Below are positions 11,940 to 22,094 of a stretch of DNA of 64,000 nt, piece after piece. The position numbers were made by a program, and so were the translations under genes. Numbering within the stretch: position 1 is the first letter of the stretch; each line of letters begins with the position of its first letter. The notes under the pieces are model-generated. The model searched no databases. It saw only the letters and a list, made by a program, of their open reading frames with translations, and was not told the DNA's origin. The stretch covers positions 47,368,845-47,432,844 of the forward strand of contig OX328105.1 of NCBI GenBank assembly GCA_946811185.2, in the 5' to 3' direction. This stretch comes from Hippopus hippopus (Eukaryota; Mollusca; Bivalvia; Cardiida; Cardiidae).

Positions 11940-12720
11940 TGTACTATGATGTTAAACTTGTGATCCCTGGGGTAGGGCCACTTTTGACTGCAAGGCTATT
12001 ATTGGGACACTAATGGTAGAAGTCTGCTAGATGAAGCTGCATGCTAAATTTGGTAGCCCAAGGTTTTGCGATTAGGAACAAGAGGATTTTTTAAGTTTTC
12101 ACTGTATAAGCCCATGTAAAACTTGTGACCCCTGGGGTAAGGTCAATTTTGACCCCTAGGCTATAATTCGAATTATCTTAGTAGGGGTCTACTAGTTAAA
12201 GCTACTCAAAAATTTTGGTAGCCCTATGTATAATGGTTAGGTACTAGAGGATTTTTAAAGTTTTCTCTATGTAAACACATGTGAAACTTGTGACCCTAGG
12301 GACAGGGTCAATTTTGACCCTAAGGCTATAATTAGAAAAATTTTAGTAAAGGTCTTTGAGACGAAGCTATATCAGAAATTTGATAACCCTAGGTCTCATG
12401 CTTTCAGACAAGAAGATTTTTAAGGATTTTCAATATTTTCAGTTTTGTTGCCATGGCAATCAGAGTTTTAACAGGAATCAAATTCTCTGAAGAAAATCTG
12501 AGGAGGCCTATTGAAGGAACATATCAGTAAAGTTTCATCGAAATTGGATGGGTTGTTTCAGAGAAGATGTCTGAAATGAAAGTTAATTCACAGACAGGGA
12601 CAGATGCAAAGATGCACAGACAGATGCACAGATGCATGAGGGATACAGGGCTATGACATAAGTTCACTGGCCTTCGACCATTGGAGCAAAAATAAAAGCC
12701 TTGGTTGAGCTACATTCTTT
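11940..12720. repeat. Tandem array of ~160-bp units (GGGCCA...TTTTGACCCC family)
   Basis: About four degenerate units carry AACTTGTGACCCCTGGGG, GTCTACTAG, GAAGCTACAT and GATTTTTAAAGTTTTC. The last unit ends in TTGTTGCCATGGCAA and GTTTCATCGAAATTGG, followed by ACAGATGCACAGATGCA repeats. It is the same family as 20510..21830 and 38690..40020. Confidence 0.7.
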
Positions 12721-12786
12721 TTTGTTGTCTGCAGTTGGTTGAGCAGGTATTAAATTTTCTTGTCTTGTAAAGATTTTAAATCTGAC

Positions 12787-12876
12787 CTATACAACGGGGA
12801 CAGCACTTCCCTGGTGGAGTAAACGGGTTCAGGCAAGTCTTGGGTGGTTCAACACAGAGTACAGCACTGCAGTCAG
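12787..12876 (-). CDS. Exon 14: type A module, divergent
   Basis: The 90-bp phase 1-1 exon has acceptor TTTTCTAG and donor GTCAGA, a weaker donor shared with the exon at 10417. It encodes DCSAVLCVEPPKTC and TPPGKCCPRC. Cys spacing is C-x4-C-x6-C-x9-CC-x2-C, so one inter-Cys loop is two residues shorter than in other A modules. It is the first of two consecutive A modules, a break from the B2-A-B1-C order. Confidence 0.82.
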
Positions 12877-13028
12877 CTAGAAAATAGAGAGGGGAGATAC
12901 TATTGTTGCTGAAAATTCTGCCGACCTGAAATTTCAGTCATATAAAGCTTTATAGCAATCTCATTAACCTGTAAAAGTGATTCATCACTGAATGGAGTAA
13001 GTTGAACGATCTAGCTAAACAAACCATT

Positions 13029-13388
13029 TAAGGTAGTGGACCCGTAATGGAAAACAGCTATTTCCACTATAATATTGTCCTACAAAATTTGCTATGATTA
13101 AAGATGAGTATTATTTTACTACTTTAACCGAGCCACTTTTTCCTTTTTTTCCTTCTTAGAATTATCATTTATAAATCTAAAACCACTACATTCTCATTTC
13201 AAAGGGAGATAATAATAACCTCCCTTTTCTGAAAACTAACAAAAGTATCAACAAAGATGGACATCAAAGGAATTTCTGGTCGGTTAAATATGTGCAAAAG
13301 TATTATATCAGTATAAATCCTTATTCATCAACTATCAAGAAATTCTATTCCATGTTGCACTAGAAGCATTAGGGGTCTACTACCTTAA
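13029..13388. mobile_element. 360-bp MITE with TTAAGGTAGTGGACCC ends
   Basis: TTAAGGTAGTGGACCCGTAA on the left mirrors GCATTAGGGGTCTACTACCTTAA on the right. The interior contains inverted segments (ATTATCATTTATAAATC / TTTATT-rich) and no open frame. Confidence 0.65.
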
Positions 13389-14149
13389 ACACAAGAAAGA
13401 CAAAATTAATGGGTCATGCTCTTTGAAAAGGGGGTTTAATGCATCTGCAAAAATCATAGACACATGTCAACCTGCACAATCCATGTAGGCTTACCTGGTT
13501 CAATATGTTTTGCTTTTGTTAAATTTTTTGCATGTCAGAGGACCATTCTACCTCAGTTTAAGCAGCCAGGAATCAGCTAGTTGTTAGACAAAATAGACTT
13601 TATGGATTCATAATAAGTTGATGACTGGCTTGGTAAAATCATGGAGATGCATTAACCCTTTACCAAACAATCCCGGGTTTTTACGACCCTGAAAAAGAAG
13701 CCTTCTGAAAACATTGTGGGAAAAAGAGAAAATGCTGGTAACCAGCATTTTATCCTTTTCCCACAATGTTTCTACCTTCCCAAAACAAATTTCAACTTGT
13801 GAGTAACGTTTATTTCGTCATCTGCAAATGCTTCCAATTTGGACTAGTCTAAAATTATGTCGTTTGGTAAAGAGTTAAATGCCCTTTTTCCAGAGCATGT
13901 CTAACATATTTTTAGTAGTATTTCCTTAGTTGGCTATTAAGCCCCTTTAGATACTTTCACAATTCAAAGGGTTTTGCTTTAATTATGAGGGACCATATAA
14001 AGTAGGGTGATATCATCATATCCAATTTCATAAAAATAGACAAAAGTCTAGGCAATTGCAAAGCAACAAACATATTAACACCAAATTTGTATCTTTTTAC
14101 TGCATGTTAGCATCCAGTTTCTTTAGTTCTGCAGAGAAAAGTATAAATG

Positions 14150-14415
14150 AGCCATGCTCTGTGAAATGGGAACTAAATGCATCTGTAAAAGATACTGACC
14201 CAGGTCAGCCTGGGCAGTCCTGACCTTGGCCTAAACTTTTCACTTTTGGTCAATTTTCTGTATGTCCAAGTCTACATCCAAGTCCAAGTCCAGTCTAACT
14301 CATAAGTAAATTGGTTGTTAAAAAAAATAGCTATCATGGATCCATAATTATGTGATGACTTGCTTGGTATCATATATCATGAGGATGCATTAAGCCCCCT
14401 TTTGCCAAAGCATGC
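14150..14415. mobile_element. MITE of the GAGCCATGCTCTGTGAAA / CAGCCTG family
   Basis: It begins GAGCCATGCTCTGTGAAATG and ends CCCCCTTTTGCCAAAGCATG. Internally, GACCCAGGTCAGCCTG is followed by a short inverted copy. Other copies: 8870..9090, 13408..13645, 33450..33705, 53909..54168, 61629..61840 and 62545..62805. The copies at 53909 and 62545 keep the best hairpin (CAGGTCAGCCTGCGCGGAC and complement). Confidence 0.65.
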
Positions 14416-14799
14416 CTGGTGTTTTGGTATGTATCAATATAAAAAATTGCAACACAAACAAAATCTACTGAGGAGAAGAGTAGCATATGGTACAGATCAA
14501 ATATCAACATTCGTTCTATGTCTTGTCTAATCTTGATCTAAGCCATCTGGAGAAGTGAATGAGTCTCTCATGGCGGATGATAGGGTTACGACTCGGTGAA
14601 AACAATTTATGTATGATCAATCTACAGAGTGTGTATCATATAAGTGTGCATACAGTTGTGCTTATTATTACATTCTCTTCAGAGCCTCAGCCTAGTACTA
14701 AAGTAACCCTACTCCCTATAGGATGCTAGTTCTGGTGGTTTTTTCTGTGATTGCAACTCTGTTTATAAGATCTTTTGAAACCTTGTTTTATAACAGCTC

Positions 14800-15047
14800 T
14801 ACCCCAGCTCGGCCAATTTCTTTCCAAGGACTAATGATGGTCATTGAAACAGGATTTGTTCCTCTCTCGTTTCTAATCACTGTTCTGATGATATAAATTG
14901 ATATTTTTAAGGGAAAGCAGTCAGTGGCTTGGGAGGAATACTATATGAAGTATTGATAAACTCTAGGAAAGATAGGATGAGTGCACTTGCTGTCTAGATA
15001 TAATTGAAATAATATTGAAAGCAGCATTAAACACTGTACAAACAAGA
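14800..15047 (+). repeat. 5'-truncated SINE
   Basis: It shares GGACTAATGATGGTCATTG, CCTCTCTC, GGGAAAGCAGTCAGTGGCTTG and the tail ATATAATTGAAATAATATTG with the fuller copy at 15296. The tRNA-like head is missing. It ends in the AAACACTGTACAAACAA tail 32 bp from exon 13. Confidence 0.7.
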
Positions 15048-15078
15048 CTGCACGACTAAAGATTAAAAGACAACATAC

Positions 15079-15189
15079 GGCAATTTTTTTGTGTGCAAAG
15101 TATTTTTCCATCAGAGCATCTACAGGTATTGCAATCTCGAAGAAACACTTCACCATCTTTGCGTGTTATCTTTCCATCTATACAAGTGG
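15079..15189 (-). CDS. Exon 13: type C module, divergent (pacifastin-like)
   Basis: The 111-bp phase 1-1 exon has acceptor TCCTACAG and donor GTATGT. It encodes TCIDGKITRKDGEVF, DCNTCRCSDG and ILCTQKNC. The loop residues Gln-Lys replace the Leu-Ile seen in three sister exons, so any inhibitory specificity would differ. The exon is bracketed by two SINE copies in the same orientation (about 14800..15047 and 15296..15588). Confidence 0.82.
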
Positions 15190-15295
15190 CTGTAGGAGAA
15201 AACACAAACAAACAGGCAGTCAGCTTTCAGGAAAAAAGCTGCAGAAAGTTGTAATTCCCCTAAGAAGATTAGGGCAGATACTTAATAGCAACATG

Positions 15296-15588
15296 CTGAG
15301 CCCCGGTAGGACACTTGGCAGCGTACAGGACTCAAGAACAGGGGGTCGCTGGTTCAATCCCTGGCTCTTTCCGAGGATTAATGATAGTCATTGCGACAGG
15401 ATTCATTCCTCTCTCACCACTGATTACTGTTTCAACGATGGTTATGTGGGAAAGCAGCAAGTGGTTTGGAAGGAATATTGTGCGGAGTACTGTTAAAAGA
15501 AACTCCAGGAAAGCATGGATAGGTGCACCAGCCACCTCGATATAACTGAAATAATGTTGAAAACAGCATTAAACACCATACAATCAAC
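15296..15588 (+). repeat. tRNA-derived SINE, nearly full length
   Basis: The head contains an A-box-like TTGGCAGCGTACAGGACT and a B box GCTGGTTCAATCCC (15349..15362). The body is conserved (ATTCATTCCTCTCTCACCAC, GATGGTTATGTGGGAAAGCA) and the tail ATATAACTGAAATAATGTTG is followed by AAACACCATACAATCAA. The tail is the one commonly seen in mollusc SINEs. Other copies: 29511..29702, 34913..35078 (5' half), 59868..60113, 63000..63117 (3' end) and 63211..63483. Confidence 0.8.
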
Positions 15589-15757
15589 ACACAGAATTGT
15601 TTTCGCCATGGATTTTCTATAAAGCTGACATGACACTGTCACAAAACTTACACAGCCTCTCCACCCTCTGTCTGTCTGACTGTCCATCTGTATGTCTGTC
15701 TGCCTGCCTGCCTTCCCCCGTCTCTCTCTCTCTTCTCATAAATAGTAAATTTCTTAC

Positions 15758-15904
15758 ATTTGCAGCAAATTCCAGGAAGTTCAGGTGAGTCAGGAGAATT
15801 GTTGGACTTGTCACAAAAAGAGCCTGCAGGACATCTTGATATACCAGGCACTCCTTCGCATCTTATACCACGAAGTGGATTGTTTCCATTCTTGCACTTT
15901 GGCT
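15758..15904 (-). CDS. Exon 12: type B1 module (lustrin-like)
   Basis: The 147-bp phase 1-1 exon has acceptor GAATTTCAG and donor GTAAGA. It encodes EPKCKNGNNPLRGIRC, RCPAGSFCDKSNNS and LPGICCK. The Gly-Tyr of the usual CPAGYxC is Gly-Ser here. It pairs with the C exon at 15079, making a partial B1-C block. The upstream intron aligns with those upstream of 19216 and 37790. Confidence 0.86.
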
Positions 15905-18552
15905 CTGAAATTCAAATGAAGGGACATCCACTCGATACCATATTTTACGACAGCTCTAAATACCATTCTGAAATTAAAGACTAGCCATCTGATTGTCTGG
16001 GGCTTTCTGTTTTGGCCAATGAGATTGCTTGTCTTGATATTTAGAACAAAATTTAGAATGATTGGTGAATCATGTAATGGCCTCTCGTAGTGTTAAAAAA
16101 AGGCCGACTGCTAAACCCTGAAACCTTTACCAAACTACAAATTCTAGACTTGACTGAATTCAAAGCATTTGCAGACGACAAAAAAGCTTGTTAGATGACT
16201 CCAGTCACTAACATAAACATCCCAGGAAACGGTTTTTAAAGCCTTCTTCCTCAGAGTTGTTAAAACTTTGGCATGTTTGGTAAAGGGTTTACCATTTACC
16301 GAATGATCTCAACTTTTAACAACCCTGAAGAAAAAGGGTTTTTGATAAAATTGTGGCTAATGGAGAAAATGCTGGTGACTACCATTTCTCCTTTTCCACA
16401 ATGTTTTCTACTCTTTCACAGCCATATATCAAATTTTCAGCAACATTTAAATTGTCATCTGCAAATGCTTTCAATTTGGACAACTCCATTTTTTTTTTGT
16501 AAAGAGTTTAACTACTGAGTAACTCAAGTAAGAGTTTCCAACCAATCATGGTAACCTAAATATTGCGATAAAACAGCTCTTGATTCTTTTTGACAGAAAA
16601 ATCTCATCATACTGGAATGTGTAGATTCAAGATCAAATAGTATATTCCATGCAGTCTTATCTGTGATGTACACTGTCTAAAAGCGTGCACTGTGAATTAC
16701 AATTCTACGGGTAAACAAGAGGCCCAAAAGAGCTTGAATCACTCCACTGGCTGTTACTGACCTGTGTACGAGGACTTCATGGAATTTTTTCATGTCTTTT
16801 TCAATTGAAGTCCGATCGTTTTCAGATTTTCACTTGTGTAATCATGGTCTTATAAAAATTTCCAGGAAAAATTCGCCAGTCTGCTTTCACTTTAGATATA
16901 TATCTATTTTCACCCTAAAAAGCACAAAGTTTTCTGCCATGGAGCACACTGTAAAATCAGTATTGTCTTGCTTTTGAAAATGAACATATTTCAAAATTGT
17001 CTCAAATCTCCTGCAATTATGTCAATGGCTTCTTTTGACATTCTGTGCAAAATTTCTGATGTCTCATCTAAAAAACAATGTTAGTCCGATAGTTTTTGTG
17101 AGACCTATTAAAGGAAAAATAAGGTAAAAAACTGTGGTTTCGGAAGTGGACTTTGCGCAACGATAAAATTCTGTGTAAACTTTAGGCATAGTCCATCTGA
17201 AACATTTAATCTAATAAAAGAGGCTGTGTTAAAGTCACAATTGAAAAAAATCTTCAGTATTCAAGCGAGAAGCTCAGTTCAAAAAACAAATAAAGAGTAC
17301 CGAAGATAATCCTACAGTGAGCATCAATATAACATTAAATGACATCCTGGTTAAATGATGTTAACATCATGGCATGCTCTGGGTAGCTATTACGATCGTT
17401 GAAAAAAAAAGTCATAGCAACTACGTGTCTTGATCAATTTGTCTGAAACTTTCCAGTCTTATCCATTATGAATGAATCTTAAACATATGAAAATTCATTT
17501 GTAATTGCACTAGTAGTTTTGTTTGTACATGTATTAACAAACTCCACGAACTTTTAATTAAGGCCTCATATATCAATTTTAAAAGATACAGAAAAAGCAT
17601 GATCACAGCAAGCTGGTACTAATGCTTGGCTGCAGTTGCTTGATTTTTGGTGAAAATTTGAAGTCAAAAAAGGGGCATAACTGTGTCAAAATACTTTGAT
17701 GGTTATTTGCCCTTGTTGTACGGGTTCCCCTTTAGAAAGTTAACAAGTTATCAAAGTTTTGAATAAATATCTTCTGTAATAACAGAGATATTGTAAATTG
17801 TCAAATGTTGCATAACGACAACAAAGCCTAGACAGACAACACAGGGTTACAGCAATAACTCAATCTTTTCTTCGAAAACAGTGAAACTAATAAACCATTA
17901 AGTAATTCTTCTTCAGTCTTTACCAAATAACAAGATTTTAGACCAGTTCAACTCGAAAGCATTTACAGATGACAAAATAAATGTGACTCAAAAATTTAAA
18001 AAGGTAGAAAACATTATGGGAAAAGGAGAAAATGCTGGCTACCAGCAATTTATCATTTCCTACAATGTTTTCAAAAGTCTTTTTACTCTGGTTCTTTAAA
18101 AGTCGGGATTTTATTCCAAACAATAAAATGTTAGACTGCTCCAAATCAAAAGCATTTGTAAATGACTCAGTAAATGTGTCAAGTTTTAATGACCCCCAGA
18201 GAGAGAGCGTTTGAAAAAAACATTGTTGAAGAAAGGAGAAAATGTTTTTCAAACAATGTTTTTTACCCTCCCTTCAAAAAATTTCAACCTGTAAAAATGT
18301 GAATCACATTTATTTTATCGTCTGCAAATGCTTTCAGTTAGACAGGTCTGAAATTTTGTTGTTTGGTAAAGAGCTCCAAGTAATGAGATTTGTTATCTTT
18401 GGTAGTGTAGAAAACATTGTAAGAAAAAGCAGGAATGATGGTAGTCTGCATTTTCTCCTTTTCTCCACACATTTCCTTCCCTCCAAAGACAAGCTAAATA
18501 CGAAATTGACTGATACAAGTTTAAGACTAAATTCAGGCAATCTGATACGTAC
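15905..18552. other. Intron between exons 12 and 11
   Basis: No gene was seen. It starts with the conserved intron that also follows exons 6 and 10. MITE pieces lie at 16125..16510 and two back to back at about 17920..18380. From about 16720 to 17880 there is an interspersed element starting AACAAGAGGCCCAAAAGAGC with no coding signal I recognise. Confidence 0.45.
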
Positions 18553-18666
18553 CACAGGCAATCAGTGTACATATTACTTGGCCATCCACACATTGACATG
18601 TGTTGCAGTCCACAGGGAAAGAGACCCCATTTTCAATCTTTTTGCCATTAACTTCACAAAAAACGG
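18553..18666 (-). CDS. Exon 11: type C module (pacifastin-like)
   Basis: The 114-bp phase 1-1 exon has acceptor ATTTTTCAG and donor GTACGT. It encodes FCEVNGKKIENGVSF, DCNTCQCVDG and VICTLIAC. It is the twin of the exon at 8513; both are also followed at the same offset by a similar SINE-like intron stretch (18713..18910 and 8670..8840), so intron and exon were duplicated together. The predicted reactive pair is Leu-Ile. Confidence 0.87.
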
Positions 18667-19215
18667 CTGAAAAATAATAATTTACTATACTTATTAACAC
18701 ACTTTGTGAAAGACAGTGGTGTGTGGGTAGAGCGTTGGCTTTGCAGATCAAATGTTCTGGGTTCATACCCAGTAATAAATGGGGCTGACCATTCGAACTA
18801 ACACCATTCATGGCATGAGTACTGGTTAGGGTATCCTGGAAGCAATCACTGAGATAGATTGATATTGGCTGTAAGAACTTGTTTTGCAATGGGTGTAAAA
18901 AAATAAGTTAAACCATTCTAATTCAAATTATCAACAAGAGTCTTTATAGTGGAGCTAAAAAAACCCTACAAGTTAACATTTTTGATGAGTCAAAAGTAGA
19001 AAACTAACTTAATCAAGGATCAAAATGTTCACTCAGTAAGGGGTAAAAGACAACCTACCAAATTGTTTTCATCTTGGCTTTAGTGTGAATCTGACACCAT
19101 ACTGTCATGAAACTAACACAGTCTGTCAGTCAGTCTGTCTGTCTGTTTGTGCCTGCCTGTAACTAACTCTCTCTCTCTCTCTCATAAATAGTAACTTTTT
19201 TTATCAATTTCTTAC

Positions 19216-19383
19216 CTTTGCAGCAAATTCCTGGAAGATCCGGTAATTTTGGATTATTGTTGGACTTGTCACAAACATAGCCTGCCGGACACCTTACTAT
19301 AGCAGGAGATCCCTTTATTATACCCGGAAATCCCTCACACTTTATACCAGGGAGTGGTTTGTTTCCATCCTTGCACTTTGGCT
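19216..19383 (-). CDS. Exon 10: type B1 module with a seven-residue insertion
   Basis: The 168-bp phase 1-1 exon has acceptor GAATTTCAG and donor GTAAGA. It encodes PKCKDGNKPLPGIKC, RCPAGYVCDKSNNN and LPGICCK. The second-to-third Cys gap is expanded by seven residues relative to 37790 (the sequence GSPAIVK-like between two ..II/..IV repeats), consistent with a small in-frame internal duplication. A CT microsatellite lies about 30 bp beyond the donor, as in the other B1 copies. Confidence 0.87.
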
Positions 19384-20509
19384 CTGAAATTCAAATGAAG
19401 TTTCAAAAAACTTGATGCCATATTTACTAAAAGCTCTATAATATGATTTGGGTTTTAAAACCAGCCATCTTATTGACTAGGGCTTTCTGTACAGGCCAAT
19501 CATATGGCTTGTCTTATAATTTGGAAGTGAATTTAGAATGGTTGGTGAATCATGTTAAGGCCCCTGATAGTGAAAATTTTCAGCCAATAGTGGAAATCAA
19601 AATATTGCGATGCAAGATTTAATTCTTTTTGGCTGAAAAACATCACCATATCAGATGGTAGATCCAAGATCAGACTATACTCCCTAAATATACATTGTCT
19701 TCAAAAGCATGCCGTGTCAAGCATAGTAGCCAAAGGCATACTATTAGATTAGTAAAGAAAAAAACTAGCATATCAATAATACATGGATGTCATAACATCA
19801 GTCAGCATATACATGACTGCATTAACCCCAAGCCACACAATCCTGACTTATAACGACCTTAAGAAAGGATTCAAGAGAAAAGGAGAAATTACTGGTAACC
19901 ATCATTTTCTCTCTATCCTACAACGTTTTCTACCCTTTCCAAAAGAAATTTCAATCTTTTAGTCACATTTATTTTGTCAGCTGCAAATGCTTACAATTCA
20001 GATTAGTCTAGAATTCTGTCATTTGATTAAAAGTTAACATCTATTCCAAGAACTTTCGGCTTCTGAAGCTAATGGCACGGACTTGGAACAATTTTAATAA
20101 AGATGTTTAGATTTAAATCCATCTTGTATTAACTGTGAAACAAATTCTACAACTTTTATTAACCCATTACAAAACAATCCTGAGTTTCAATGACCCTGAA
20201 AAACAATGTTGTTCAAAACATTATGGAAAAAACTAGCCTTTTCTCCTTTTCAAACAATGTTTTCGAAAGTCTTCTCCCTGGGTCAGGGGTTAAATTAAGA
20301 AATAGATTTCATAATCAGTATAGGCCTAAATATAGGGACAATATGGCTGGTTTCCACAAAGAAAACTTCACAAGATATCAAACGCTGTAGATTCAAGATC
20401 AGACTGCAAATTGTGTATCAGTCCAAGGTAAAAAGTTTAAGTGGGGAAAAGAACTTTGATAAACTTAACTTGATTGTCTAAACTGTATTCGAAAGTTTTC
20501 TCTACAAAA

Positions 20510-21830
20510 GCCCAAGTGAAAGTTGTGACCTCTGGGTAAATCACCATTTTTGACCATAGCACTGTATTTACTTGGAATGGTACAGGTCCATAAGATAAAG
20601 CAGCATGCCAAATACAACAGGTTGAAGCCATATGGTAATAGGCTGATTTTCAAAGTTTTCCCACTATAAAGCCCCTGTTAAACATGAGACCCAGGCTAAA
20701 TTTTGAACAAATTCAGATGAGATCCAAACTTGGTAGCCCTAAGATTTTTGGTAAGTAGCAAGAAAATTTTAAGAGTTTTCATTCTATAAGCAAATGTTAT
20801 ATTTATGACCAATAGGGTGGGGCCAATTTTGACACAGGGCTCTAATTTTAACAATTCTGGAAGAGGCCTGTTTAAAATATTACAGCTGTATCTCAAGGTC
20901 ATGAACAAGAAGACCTTTGAAGTTTTGAGTATAATAAGCCAATGCAAAAGTTGTGACTCCTAGGGCAGGGCCAATTTTGACCTAAGGGCTATATTTGAAC
21001 AATGTTGGTAGAAGTCCATTGGCAAATTTGGTAGCCCCATGTCTTTTGTTTAGGAACAAGAAGATTTTTAAAGTTTCCACTGTATAGGCCCATGTACAAC
21101 TTGTGGCTGCCGGGGTAGGGTCAATTTGACCCCAGGGCTGTAATTTGGGCCATCTTTGCCCACTCAAATAAAGCTACATGCAAATTTGGTAGCCCTAGGC
21201 TTTATGCTAGGAACCAGAAGATTTTTAAAGTTTTTACTAAATAAGCCAATGTAAAACTTGTTACCCTCAGGGCAGGGCCAATGTTGATCCCAGGACTATA
21301 ATTTGAAAAAAAAAAATGGTAGAGGTCTTTTAGATGAAGCTACATGCCAAATTTGGCAGCCCTAGGCCTAAAGGTTAAAAACTAGAGGATTTTTAAAGTT
21401 TTCAAAACATAAGCCCATATAAAAATTGCAACCCCAGGGGCGGGGCCAATTTTGATCCATGGGCTATAATATGAAGAAACTTCGAAGAAGTCTATTAGAT
21501 GAAGCTACATGCCAAATTTCGTAGCTCTAGGCATTATGGTTTTGGATAAGAAGATTTTCAAAGACTTTTAAAATGTTTCAGTTTCATTGCCATGGTAACT
21601 AGAGCTTTTACAGGAATCTAATTCTTCCATGAAATTCTGAAGAAGATCATGCCAGGCTCAATTCTGTGAAGTCTGATCAAACTTGGATGAAAAGTTTCAA
21701 AGAAGAAGATGCTTGAAATAAAAGTTAACACACTCATGGAGACACATGTGGACTGTGGGGCCGATGCACACAAAACACACACAGGGCCATGACATAAGCT
21801 GACTGGCATTCAGCCAGTGGAGATAAGAAA
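20510..21830. repeat. Tandem ~160-bp array in the left duplicated intron
   Basis: About eight degenerate units carry GGGCCAATTTTGA, GAAGCTACATGCCAAATTTG, GTAGCCCTAGG and GATTTTTAAAGTTTTC. It ends with TTGCCATGGTAAC and ACACACTCATGGAGACACA. It is the orthologous position of 38690..40020, so the array predates the block duplication. Confidence 0.75.
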
Positions 21831-22094
21831 CCACAGGCTGACCTACTTGACCAAGTAACTTATCCTCTGTGAAGAGGTGTAAAGCACAGAATGGGTAACA
21901 AAATGAGTTATTTTCTTAAATCTAAAGCACAAACTTAATGTTTTGTCTCAAACACTCAGCTGGCTAAAAACAAAGATTGACAGAAGTATTTAAAAGTCCC
22001 AGAATTAAGGTCGACGTTTGCTTCAGTCTTTTAATAACAACATCAGTAAACGTTTACCTTTTACTTAGACAGGTATGTGCCATTTTTGTGGTTT

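Noticed and set aside
14941..15156. Minus-strand open frame overlapping exon 13
   Set aside because: It is out of frame with the Cys-rich module, which has proper splice borders and the CNTC signature.
15296..15370. tRNA gene
   Set aside because: A- and B-box-like motifs are present, but the sequence continues into a SINE body and tail shared by several copies, and a full cloverleaf is not evident. The same applies to 63211 and 59868.
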